Position numbers and translations under genes: made by a program. A stretch of 64,000 bases of DNA from Sciscionella marina DSM 45152 (GTDB lineage Bacteria > Actinomycetota > Actinomycetes > Mycobacteriales > Pseudonocardiaceae), in assembly GCF_000379465.1 (NCBI RefSeq), contig NZ_KB905381.1, positions 434,001 to 498,000 on the forward strand, read 5' to 3'. Position 1 is the stretch's first letter, and each line of letters opens with the position of its first letter. Positions 57,438-64,000 of this stretch are shown in pieces. A model generated the notes under the pieces. The model searched no databases. It saw nothing but the letters and a program-made list of their open reading frames with translations, and was not told where the DNA came from.

Positions 57438-57826
57438 CGCCAGCTCCTCGGTGGTTCCTCGTCCTCGAGCAGCGCGGGATCGTAGTCGAGCCCGAGCCGT
57501 TGGGCGGTGTCCGCGCCCGGCTCGCCCATCGCCTTGGCGAACGCCTGCTGCGCACGGTGGTTGGCCCGCGCGGTCGCCCTGTTGGCCGCGGTGAGAATGT
57601 TCGCCCGCAGCGCGGGTGCGCCCCTGGTGAGCGCCTGCGGGGAGATCCGCACCCCGCGCAGCAGCCCGCCCGCGGCGACCTCGACGGTGACCGTTCCGTC
57701 CGCGCTGCTCGCCGATCCGGTCAGCGGGCCGAAACCGGCGACCGACTCCTTGACCCGTTCGCTGTGCTCGTACGCACGCTGCTCGCGCTGGTATCGCGCG
57801 GCGCGGGAGAACTCCGCAGAATTCAT
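57434..57826 (-). CDS. YbaB/EbfC-like protein, second copy
   Basis: A 130-residue protein with a YbaB-like layout: a basic helical start (FSRAARYQREQRAYEHSERV), a central strand pair SADGTVTVEVAAGGLLRGVRISPQAL (about residues 41-66) and an Ala-rich C-terminal helix (ANILTAANRATARANHRAQQAFAKAMG). It overlaps the following YbaB-like gene by 4 bases, so the two are made together, possibly as a heterodimer. It starts about 10 bases after the NlpC/P60 gene. Function in ESX cargo handling is inferred from context. Confidence 0.72.
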   Translation of the reverse strand: MNSAEFSRAARYQREQRAYEHSERVKESVAGFGPLTGSASSADGTVTVEVAAGGLLRGVRISPQALTRGAPALRANILTAANRATARANHRAQQAFAKAMGEPGADTAQRLGLDYDPALLEDEEPPRSWR

Positions 57827-57835
57827 GTACCGACC

Positions 57836-58942
57836 TTACGCCGCGGGCCGGAATACGCCGAGCATCTTCTCGCCCGCGTTCGTCATGCGCACCGGCCGGA
57901 TGTGGCAGTTCTCCCCGGGCTGCGGCTCCTCGATGATCTGCCCGTCACCGATGTACATCGCCACGTGCCCGGTCCAGATGAGCAGATCGCCGGGTTGCTT
58001 GTCCTTCGGGTCGACCTTCTGCCCGACGGTCTGGCTGGCCGCGGTGCGCGGGATCTTGATCCCGGCCTGGCCGTAGGACCACTGGGTCAGCCCGGAGCAG
58101 TCCATGCCCTTGGTCGGGTTGGTGCCGCCCCACACGTACGGCAGTCCCTTGCGGCTGAGCGCGGCGCGCACCGCGGCGGCGGCGCGCTCGTTCGGCGCCT
58201 CGACCTCTTTGCCGCCGGGCAGCTGCACCTTCTTGGTGCCGTCGTTGTAGTTGTTCTTGGGTGGCTCGACGAACTCGGCCTTTCCGGAGGACGGGGTGGT
58301 GCCACCGGCGCCACCGCCACCGCCACCGGCGCCACCGCCACCGGTGCCGCCGCCTCCGCCACCACTGCCACCGCCGCTGGAGCCGATGGTGCCCGCGCTG
58401 CTCGGCCCGGCGCTCGTGGTGGTCGTGCCGCCGGCGTTGCCCCCGCCGTCGGAGAGCGCGCCCTTGGCCGCGGCCACGATCTTGGCCGCGGCCTGCGCGT
58501 ACTGCGCCTTCATCTGCTCGAGCATCCCGGTGGCCTGCTGCTGCAGGCTGGGATTGTCCTTGGCCGCGTTGGCCACATCCGCGATGGCCTGCGCCTTCTG
58601 CCGGAACTCGTCGCGCAGCTGCTGTACCTCGTGCTGGGCGGCCTTGAGCCTCGCGGTGGCGCTGCCGACCATATCGGCGACCTTCTTCGCGTCCGAGCTC
58701 GCCTGCTCCAGCTCCTTGGGCGCGGGTCCCGCCTTGCCCTCGAAGGTGGTGCCCTTGCCGCCGGACCACTCCGAACGCAGCTTGCCCGCGTCCCCCTTGG
58801 CCTGTGCGGCGCTGTCGTCGAGCGCGGAGGAGGCACTGCTCAGGCTGCCCTGCACCTTGCCTGCCGCGCCCTCGTTGATGGTCAGCTTCTGCACGGCCGT
58901 GTTGAGCGGCCCCATGTAGGACTCGACGTTGATGTCGCCCAT
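57836..58942 (-). CDS. Secreted NlpC/P60 peptidoglycan hydrolase with WXG-like N-terminal domain
   Basis: A 368-residue protein. The N-terminal 180 residues are helical, with EWSGGKGTTFEGKAG in the place of a WXG turn, like an ESX export domain, and no Sec signal is present. A Gly/Ser-rich linker (about 190-235) follows. The C-terminal NlpC/P60 domain (about 255-368) has the catalytic Cys in GMDCSGLTQWSYG (about 290) and the His in GHVAMYIGDGQII (about 333). It should cut D-Glu-meso-DAP bonds in cell-wall peptides after export. The EspC-like gene lies upstream by 19 bases and two YbaB-like genes follow. ATG 58942 is used; the frame upstream has no WXG counterpart. Confidence 0.85.
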   Translation of the reverse strand: MGDINVESYMGPLNTAVQKLTINEGAAGKVQGSLSSASSALDDSAAQAKGDAGKLRSEWSGGKGTTFEGKAGPAPKELEQASSDAKKVADMVGSATARLKAAQHEVQQLRDEFRQKAQAIADVANAAKDNPSLQQQATGMLEQMKAQYAQAAAKIVAAAKGALSDGGGNAGGTTTTSAGPSSAGTIGSSGGGSGGGGGGTGGGGAGGGGGGAGGTTPSSGKAEFVEPPKNNYNDGTKKVQLPGGKEVEAPNERAAAAVRAALSRKGLPYVWGGTNPTKGMDCSGLTQWSYGQAGIKIPRTAASQTVGQKVDPKDKQPGDLLIWTGHVAMYIGDGQIIEEPQPGENCHIRPVRMTNAGEKMLGVFRPAA

Positions 58943-58961
58943 CGCCTGGCTTCCCCTCGGT

Positions 58962-59291
58962 CTACTGTCCGAGCTGCTCGTTGCGGATCTTGTCGAACGT
59001 GGCCTTGTGCGCCTCGGCGTCGGACTGGTAGTCGCCATGCGCTCCGGAGACCGCGTGTCCCAGGCTTTCCACGTAGCTTGACGCCGTGTTCGTCGCGCCG
59101 TGCAGCGAGCCGATGTGCGCCGAGATCCTGCCGTGCAGCCCGGACTCCTCACCGAGGTCACCGAGCATGTCCGCGCCGATGTGCTGGTCGGCGAGGTGCT
59201 TGCCCGCGATCGAGCCGATGTGCTCGGAGAGCCCGGAAGCCTTCGAGGAATAGCTCCCGAGCTCGTTCAGATCCGCCCTGATGTTCTCCAC
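58962..59291 (-). CDS. EspC/DUF2580-like ESX (type VII) secretion target
   Basis: A 109-residue all-helical protein in the size class of EspC and WXG100-like cargo. It lacks a signal peptide and has two long helices (about 2-45 and 55-105) with Ala/Gly/Ser-rich faces. The end AEAHKATFDKIRNEQLGQ resembles the export signal region (Y/F-x-x-x-D/E-like pattern) of ESX substrates. It is the first gene of the leftward cluster with the NlpC/P60 hydrolase and may be its secretion partner. The ESX machinery itself is not in this window. Confidence 0.7.
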   Translation of the reverse strand: MENIRADLNELGSYSSKASGLSEHIGSIAGKHLADQHIGADMLGDLGEESGLHGRISAHIGSLHGATNTASSYVESLGHAVSGAHGDYQSDAEAHKATFDKIRNEQLGQ

Positions 59292-59346
59292 CGTGCTCCC
59301 CGTTCGTCGGCCAATCCTCGGACGCGGCGGCTCCGGCCACGGTTCC

Positions 59347-59382
59347 GTTCAAGAGGAATGATGGCGCATATTTTCCTCGAAC
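59347..59382. promoter_or_regulatory. Imperfect palindrome upstream of the ESX-cargo cluster
   Basis: GTTC-AA-GAGGAA (59347-59358) pairs with TTCCTC-GAAC (59373-59382) apart from two bulged bases. It lies 56-91 bases before the EspC-like start and includes an AT-rich centre (ATATTTT), so it may be an operator over the promoter. Confidence 0.35.
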
Positions 59383-59446
59383 GGTGCCGAAACGGCAAAG
59401 CGACGCGAGAGAGACGACCGATCAGGGGTGCTCGGGCGGGGTGCGG

Positions 59447-59482
59447 CCACTGATGACCGGATCACGATCCGGTCATCAGTGG
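59447..59482 (-). terminator. Terminator overlapping the 3' end of the acidic protein gene
   Basis: Seventeen-bp perfect stem (59447-59463 with 59466-59482) and a 2-base loop; the stop codon (59476-59478, complement) lies inside the right arm. No U-run follows on the minus strand. Confidence 0.65.
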
Positions 59483-60762
59483 GTGCGCAGTCGCTCTTCG
59501 AAACTCTCCGCGAGCTCGCGCCACGCCGCTTCCTCGTCGGTGTAGGGCTCGCTCGGGGCCAGCCTGGTCGGATCCGGGCGCAACACGAAGGAGATGAACC
59601 AGCCGAGGCTCTCCGCGGGCGCCAGCGCCTCGTCCACCGAGTCGTCCCCGGCCCACTGCGCCGCGTCCCCGAACAGTTCGACGGCGAGGTCGAGCTGGTT
59701 GGGATCGATCGCGTCCGGCCCCTCGGCGATGTCCTCGGCGACCCCGGTGAGCACGTACGTGTTCTCCTCGTCGACCTCCACCTCGAGCTCACCGGCGGTG
59801 GCCTTGGTGGCGACCTCGCTCCAGGTGGCGACCTCGGTGATGGACGCACCGGATTCGGCGGCCTCGCCACCGGCGATGTGGCGGACCAGGGCGCGCGGCG
59901 AGCCGAACACGTCGATGCGGCCCTCGGAGCCGAGGAAGACCGGCTTGTCGTCGAGGTAGCAGCGCAGCGTGTAGTGCTCCTTGCCGTCGATGATGATCTT
60001 GATCGGATCGATACCGATCTCGGCCCAGAAGCCGGGTTCCTCCTCCTCGTCCTCGTTGCCGAGGGCTGGGGTGGCGGATTCCTCTTCGCTGTCGATGTCG
60101 TCGCTGTCCACACCGACGAGGCTGGTTTCGTCTTCTTCGTCCTCGTCGTCGTTGACCTCGGCGGAGTAGGCGGCGAGTTCCTCGTCCGCCTTGGCCACGG
60201 CCGCGCCGTCCACGCCGGGGACCGAGACGATCTCGTCGATCTCGTCGAGCACCTCGTCCCAGCGCTCGGCGACGACCTCGCAGAGCTCCTCCCAGACGCG
60301 TTGCCCGTCCTTGCCGGTGAACGGCAGGGTGCCCTGGTGCAACAGCCGGAAGCCCTGGGTCGAGCCGAGCACCTCTTCGGTCTTCTCCAGCTCGCAGACC
60401 TCGGCGATGGAACGGACCATCCCGACGATCTCGTCCAGCTCGGAGATGGTCCACGAGTCGGGGGTCTCCGCGACGAGTTCGGGCACTCCGACGAGGTCGT
60501 AGGAGTGGTCGTCATCGGGCACGAGTTCGCTGGCCGCGAGGCCGGCTACCACGTGCCAGGCGGGGTGGTCGGTCAGATCGTGCGAGGGAACGGTACGGAC
60601 GAAGGCCGCCAGCTGGGCGGGGTTCTCGAAGCCGTAGAGGTCGTCCTCGTCGCCGAGGAAGGCCTCCCATTCCTCGCCGTCCTCCCGCCACCGCGGGGCC
60701 CACAGGGTGACGAGATCACCCTGTGGCAGGCCGAGTTCGATCGGCACAATGTCGGACGCCAT
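59476..60762 (-). CDS. Conserved acidic actinobacterial protein of unknown function
   Basis: A 428-residue soluble protein with strong negative charge, including a Glu/Asp-only stretch around residues 195-240 (DDEDEEDE, EEEE). N-terminal part: PIELGLPQGDLVTLWAPRW, DDLYGFENPAQLAAFVR (about 35-55), and a later FLGSEGRIDVFGSPRALVRHI (about 280-300), which recurs in actinobacterial proteins sometimes called primosomal protein without evidence. No catalytic motif or signal. ATG 60762 is preceded by AGGAGAG at 7 bases. It stands alone behind the ESX cluster with its own terminator. Function unknown. Confidence 0.8.
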   Translation of the reverse strand: MASDIVPIELGLPQGDLVTLWAPRWREDGEEWEAFLGDEDDLYGFENPAQLAAFVRTVPSHDLTDHPAWHVVAGLAASELVPDDDHSYDLVGVPELVAETPDSWTISELDEIVGMVRSIAEVCELEKTEEVLGSTQGFRLLHQGTLPFTGKDGQRVWEELCEVVAERWDEVLDEIDEIVSVPGVDGAAVAKADEELAAYSAEVNDDEDEEDETSLVGVDSDDIDSEEESATPALGNEDEEEEPGFWAEIGIDPIKIIIDGKEHYTLRCYLDDKPVFLGSEGRIDVFGSPRALVRHIAGGEAAESGASITEVATWSEVATKATAGELEVEVDEENTYVLTGVAEDIAEGPDAIDPNQLDLAVELFGDAAQWAGDDSVDEALAPAESLGWFISFVLRPDPTRLAPSEPYTDEEAAWRELAESFEERLRTH

Positions 60763-60838
60763 GTAACCGCTCTCCTGGTCGGCTGCGCGGGGACAACGCA
60801 CACACTATCGGCATCGCCACGGTGCCCGCGCACGCGGC

Positions 60839-61822
60839 TCACCCACGGTTCACGCGTAGCACCCAGGGGCGCAGGTGCCGGTAGCCGCGCACGGAGACCG
60901 GGCGCAGCTGGCGCAGCGCGAACCGGGGGTCCCCGGAGAGGCGCTCGGCCAGCGTGGCGTCCACGAGCACCGAGGAGGGGTGCGCCGTCGTGGTGAGCCG
61001 TGCGGCGAGGTTGACCACCGAACCGAACACATCCCCGTAGCGCAGCAGCACGTCACCCGCGGCGAGCCCGACACGCAGTTCCGGAAGGCCCCGTTCGGGG
61101 CGGTCCTCGGCGCACAGGGCCAGCGCGATCGCGGCGGCGTCGCCCGGATCGTCGGCGGTGAACATGATCTCGTCCCCCACCTGCTTGACGACCTGGCCGC
61201 GCCGGGTCGCGATGATCTCGCTGGCGTCCTCCTCGAAGCGCTCGAGCAGTGCGGAGAGCTCGGTGGCGCGCAGCCTGCGGGTGGTGCTGGTGTAACCGAC
61301 CATGTCGGCGAACCCGACCGTCTTGTCCTGGCGGTCCTGTCCCTCCGCGGAACCGACCACCCGGCCCGCTGCCGAGGCCACGTGCCTGCGCCACACGTAG
61401 GACATGAGTTCCTCGATGAGCGGCAGCAGCCCGACGGCCAGTTCCAGGGCTTCCTGCTCGTTCGCGGCGAGATCGCCGATCCGCGCGGTGATGTCCCTGG
61501 TCTGCCATTCGGCGAGCCGGGAAAGCGACTGCCCGAGGGTGCGGGCCATGGCCAGCTCCGCCTCGGAGTCGAGGGCACCGAACTCGACGAGCTTGCCGAG
61601 CAGCCGAGCCGCGGTGACATCCCCGTCGGTGAAGATCCGGTCCTGGTCACCCGCGGCGGGGAACCCCATCGCCACCCACAGCCTGCGGGTGCGTTCGGGG
61701 TCGAGCCCGCTCAGCTCGGCGACCTCGCCCCTGGTGTACCGGCGCTGTCCGCCGAGCAGGGTGTTCTCGAGTTCGCCTACGAGTTTCGCCCGGTCGTCCG
61801 GCTCGGCCTCGTTCCCGGTCAC
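60839..61822 (-). CDS. Class III adenylate cyclase with N-terminal regulatory domain
   Basis: A 327-residue enzyme making cAMP. The N-terminal 150 residues resemble the regulatory domain of M. tuberculosis Rv1264/Rv2212-type cyclases, with a helix-turn-helix-like YTRGEVAELSGLDPERTRRLWVAMGF (about 29-54). The catalytic domain (about 165-327) has both metal-binding Asp (VGFADMVGYTS and VGDEIMF), the adenine-selecting Lys in VVKQVGDE and Asp in RYGDVFGS, and the transition-state Asn/Arg in VNLAARL, so it looks fully active as adenylate cyclase. It overlaps the universal stress protein gene by 4 bases on the same strand, so cAMP synthesis and stress response are co-expressed. Confidence 0.9.
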   Translation of the reverse strand: MTGNEAEPDDRAKLVGELENTLLGGQRRYTRGEVAELSGLDPERTRRLWVAMGFPAAGDQDRIFTDGDVTAARLLGKLVEFGALDSEAELAMARTLGQSLSRLAEWQTRDITARIGDLAANEQEALELAVGLLPLIEELMSYVWRRHVASAAGRVVGSAEGQDRQDKTVGFADMVGYTSTTRRLRATELSALLERFEEDASEIIATRRGQVVKQVGDEIMFTADDPGDAAAIALALCAEDRPERGLPELRVGLAAGDVLLRYGDVFGSVVNLAARLTTTAHPSSVLVDATLAERLSGDPRFALRQLRPVSVRGYRHLRPWVLRVNRG

Positions 61823-62274
61823 CGGCCCGTGGTGTGCACGATCAGCACATCGGCGGACGCCTGCCGGGTGACGTTGGCCGGCACCGAGCCGAGGATGCGC
61901 CCGGCGAGGGTGTTCAGCCCCCGGTTCCCGGTCACGAGCAGGTTGGCCTTGTGTCGCTCGACCGCCTCGATCAGGGTCTTCACCGGTTCCCCGACGACCG
62001 CGTCGGTCGCGATGTCGGCGGCCCCCTGAGCGGTGGCCCGCTCGCTCGCGGTGCGCAGGGTCTCCTCCGCAGGGGTGGAGCCGACGACCTGGTAGGCGAT
62101 GTCGCCGAGTTCATCGGCCGCCGCGTCCACCTCGCGCTTGCTCGCCGGGTAGTAGGCGCACACGATGACCAGCTTCGCCGAGGTGTCCCTGGCGATCTCG
62201 GCTGCCCTGTCCACGGCGCGGTACGACGAATCGGAGCCGTCCGTTCCGACGAGTACGGTCCCGTAGGTCCCCAT
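61819..62274 (-). CDS. Universal stress protein (UspA family)
   Basis: A 151-residue USP. The start TVLVGTDGSDSSYRAVDRAAEIA (about residues 6-28) and the C-terminal ATP-binding motif TGNRGLNTLAGRILGSVPANVTRQ (about 115-138, G-2x-G-9x-G-S/N) are intact, so it belongs to the ATP-binding class. VDILIVHTTGR-like end is present (ADVLIVHTTGR). It overlaps the adenylate cyclase gene downstream by 4 bases. In mycobacteria some USPs bind cAMP, which makes the link to the cyclase noteworthy (established for Rv1636; inference here). Confidence 0.93.
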   Translation of the reverse strand: MGTYGTVLVGTDGSDSSYRAVDRAAEIARDTSAKLVIVCAYYPASKREVDAAADELGDIAYQVVGSTPAEETLRTASERATAQGAADIATDAVVGEPVKTLIEAVERHKANLLVTGNRGLNTLAGRILGSVPANVTRQASADVLIVHTTGR

Positions 62275-62334
62275 CGCGATCTCCTGATACTGGTGGGTAG
62301 GTGGTGTGGACCGTACCCGAAAACGGGCCCGCGT

Positions 62335-63147
62335 TCATCCGCGGAACTTCTCGGCGTTGGCGAGCGCCCAGTCCGCGAACCGGGTCCCGGCTTTCCCGGT
62401 CACCCGGCTGAAGGTGTCGTTGTGCACGCCGACGGCCCCGGCCACGAAGCCGTCCAGGATGTTCTGCACGTACCACTCGGACTGCCCGCCCAGCACCGGG
62501 CGCAGCGCTTCGGCGGTCTCCGCGGAGCTCGCGGTCACGAACGGGATCCGCCTGCCGAGCGCCGCGCCGATGTGCTCGAGCAGTTCGGTGCGGCGCAACG
62601 TCTCCGGCCCGGTCAGCGGGTAGGACTCGCCGATGTGCCCCTCCCCGAGCAGTGCCGTCGCGGCGACCTCGGCGATATCGGCCATCGCGATGGGGGCACT
62701 GGAACCGTCCGGATACGGCTCGCGCACCTCGCCGAGGCGATCGATCTGCTCGGCCCAGATGGTCGTGTTCTCCATGAAATCGCCGGGGGACAGGTGGGTC
62801 CAGGGGATTCCGGACTTCTCGACGGCCAGGGTGACCGAACCCCACCAGCCGTCCTTCTCCCCGGAGAGGTCCACGATGTGCCCGATGTCCGCCGCGCGGG
62901 CCAGCGCGAGGACCTCGGCGACCATGTCCGGGGTCGGGGCGAGATACATGCGCTCCACGCCCGCGAACGCCTTCGGCAGGGTCTCCGGTTCGCGCAGGTA
63001 CCCCTCGGCAACCTCGACGCCGTCCGGGAGCGCGGCCTTGCGCGGGTTCTTGGTCAGCGCACGGATGTTCTCCGCGCCCTGTTCGATGAGCTTGTCCACC
63101 AGGATTCGTCCGATATTGCCGGTCGCGCCGGTCACCAGGATCGTCAT
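62335..63147 (-). CDS. NmrA-like NAD(P)H-binding oxidoreductase/sensor
   Basis: A 270-residue atypical short-chain dehydrogenase. MTILVTGATGNIGRILVDKLI (residues 1-21) is the GxxGxxG nucleotide site; NPRKAALPDGVEVAEGYLREPETLPKAFAGVERMYLAP (about 34-71) is typical of NmrA/azoreductase-like proteins. The catalytic Y-x-x-x-K is absent, so it may be a quinone or azo reductase or a redox sensor. It starts 34 bases after the TetR gene, on the same strand, and is most likely its target. ATG 63147 is the natural start; open frame upstream overlaps the regulator. Confidence 0.87.
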   Translation of the reverse strand: MTILVTGATGNIGRILVDKLIEQGAENIRALTKNPRKAALPDGVEVAEGYLREPETLPKAFAGVERMYLAPTPDMVAEVLALARAADIGHIVDLSGEKDGWWGSVTLAVEKSGIPWTHLSPGDFMENTTIWAEQIDRLGEVREPYPDGSSAPIAMADIAEVAATALLGEGHIGESYPLTGPETLRRTELLEHIGAALGRRIPFVTASSAETAEALRPVLGGQSEWYVQNILDGFVAGAVGVHNDTFSRVTGKAGTRFADWALANAEKFRG

Positions 63148-63181
63148 GATGGCGATTCTCCGGATTTCGCGCCGCGCGCGC

Positions 63182-63763
63182 CTATGATTTCTCACCGGGT
63201 GTCTCGCCGTTGAGCGATTCCACGCAGGGGCGGAGCAGTTCGAGGACCTTGTCCGGATCGGCCTCCGGCATCCCGTCCAGGCGCAGCAGGTAACGGGAAA
63301 CGAGCACGCCGAGGGTGATCGCCCCGAGTAGTCCGGTGCGCAGCAGCGCGTCGTCCGCTCCGAGTTCCGCGGCCGGTTCACGCTGCTGGGCGCGCATCGA
63401 TTCGCGCACCTCGTCCTGGGCCTCGGGATGGGTGAGCATGGAACGCAGCATGGCGAGTGTGGCCGTGGGTTCGCCTGCCAGCTTCTCGTGCAGCGCGGCG
63501 AGCCAGCGCTCGCTCGGATCCTCCGGCGATTCACCCGGTGCCGGGGCCGGTGGTTCGGCGGTGGCGGTCCGGAACAGCCGCTGTTTGCTGCCGTAGTAGT
63601 GCATGACAAGGCCCGGGTTCACCCCGGAGGCCTCGGCGATCGCTCGCACAGTTGCCCGGTCGTAGCCGAGTTCGGCGAAGGTTTCCCTTGCCACGTCGAG
63701 GATGCGCTGTTCGGTCTCCCTGCGTTGTGCGGCCCGCGTGGTGCCCGGGGAGTGCTGTCCCAT
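63182..63763 (-). CDS. TetR-family regulator of the NmrA-like gene
   Basis: A 193-residue regulator with helix-turn-helix RILDVARETFAELGYDRATVRAIAEASGVNPGLVMHYYGSKQRLF (about residues 20-64). The C-terminal domain (from about 75) begins with a Pro-rich PAPAPGESPEDPSERW and resembles the QacR/TetR_C ligand domains with several Arg/Met. ATG 63763 is preferred; codons upstream run into the degraded SnoaL-like sequence. It likely controls itself and the NmrA-like reductase downstream. The operator should lie in 63764-63810. Confidence 0.88.
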   Translation of the reverse strand: MGQHSPGTTRAAQRRETEQRILDVARETFAELGYDRATVRAIAEASGVNPGLVMHYYGSKQRLFRTATAEPPAPAPGESPEDPSERWLAALHEKLAGEPTATLAMLRSMLTHPEAQDEVRESMRAQQREPAAELGADDALLRTGLLGAITLGVLVSRYLLRLDGMPEADPDKVLELLRPCVESLNGETPGEKS

Positions 63764-63809
63764 GAGCTCGTTGTGCGAGCGTTGCCCGAATCGGCAGTTT
63801 CGTTGTACG

Positions 63810-64000
63810 TTGATTTTATTCGCCGAGGATGGGGTGGACGAACTGCCCTTCGCCCCGCCCGGGGTGCCGCGGGTGATCACCGGGAATTCGCGGATCCCGT
63901 GGTGCACGGAGTGGTCACCGCGACCGGAAAGCCTTATGTGCTGCGGTATGTGAACGTGCTGACGGTCCAGGATGGACGGATCGCGTACTGGCGGGACTAC
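63810..64000 (+). pseudogene. Remnant of a SnoaL-like (NTF2-fold) protein gene
   Basis: Frame 1 from about 63810 reads LILFAEDGVDELPFAPPGVP followed by RVITG, the middle of a SnoaL-like protein. From about 63875 the homologous sequence continues one frame over, as REFADPVVHGVVTATGKPYV ... VQDGRIAYWRDY, the C-terminal strands of the same fold. The N-terminal 30 residues are missing, about 30 residues between the halves appear deleted, and the frame is shifted. No start or ribosome site is left. The right edge cuts the end. Family assignment is by pattern recognition. Confidence 0.6.

Noticed and set aside
58261-58440. Gly-codon tandem repeats on the minus strand as a possible PE_PGRS-like element
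   Set aside because: They are simply the Gly/Ser linker inside the NlpC/P60 protein gene.

Overview
The window is dense, very GC-rich actinobacterial chromosome with many GTG/TTG starts, 4-base gene overlaps and mycobacteria-like gene order. It holds a type VII secretion (ESX) cargo cluster, an actinobacterial sdhCDAB operon, a Pks16-like adenylating enzyme and a tRNA-Gln next to glmU. The best guess is a member of the Pseudonocardiales (Pseudonocardiaceae); the genus cannot be fixed from sequence alone. Most of the window is core housekeeping DNA. No insertion sequence, prophage, integrase or CRISPR array was seen.

Layout, left to right. 1-5.8 kb: an edge-cut SRPBCC protein, a BisC/TorA-type molybdoenzyme, rsmA, a SAM riboswitch followed by a small Cys-containing leader ORF and a lone MetN-like ABC ATPase with degenerate catalytic motifs, then ispE. 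5.8-13.2 kb: a membrane diguanylate cyclase, an MFS exporter, an ABC-F ATPase, a Pks16-like acyl-activating enzyme and exonuclease III. 13.2-20 kb: a secreted SH3 protein, icd, a TNT-toxin protein, folD with DUF3017, and mdh. 20-28 kb: a spermidine-synthase-like protein, a secreted beta-propeller, a class III aminotransferase facing an APC permease, and a desaturase/TetR/enoyl-CoA hydratase set. 28-34 kb: tRNA-Gln, a GGDEF protein, glmU, prs, rplY, pth. 34-42 kb: a ProP-like transporter, small membrane proteins, trpS, a YihY protein, a PCMT-like methyltransferase, a PBP5-type carboxypeptidase and a DUF3800 protein. 42-55.4 kb: sdhCDAB, then a nucleoside uptake and salvage operon (BMP lipoprotein, ATPase, two permeases, cdd, deoA), a coiled-coil protein and add. 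55.4-64 kb: an MFS protein, a leftward ESX-cargo cluster (WXG-like protein, NlpC/P60 hydrolase, two YbaB-like proteins, a 54-aa protein), a conserved acidic protein, a class III adenylate cyclase, a universal stress protein, an NmrA-like reductase with its TetR, and the remnant of a SnoaL-like gene at the right edge.

How the genes work together. The BMP importer is translationally chained to cytidine deaminase and followed at once by thymidine phosphorylase, with adenosine deaminase nearby, so imported nucleosides can be deaminated and phosphorolysed. icd, mdh and sdhCDAB give a strong TCA-cycle presence. glmU, ispE, prs and dacB1 supply envelope and precursor metabolism. Two diguanylate cyclases and one adenylate cyclase make the region rich in cyclic-nucleotide signalling. 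The least ordinary pieces are the SAM riboswitch/leader/pseudo-MetN unit (3574-4838), the TNT protein (15641-17650) with a 34-bp palindrome in its divergent promoter region, the orphan secreted WVDDQ/SH3 protein (13257-14087), the ESX-cargo cluster (56628-59291) and several small genes of under 60 codons.
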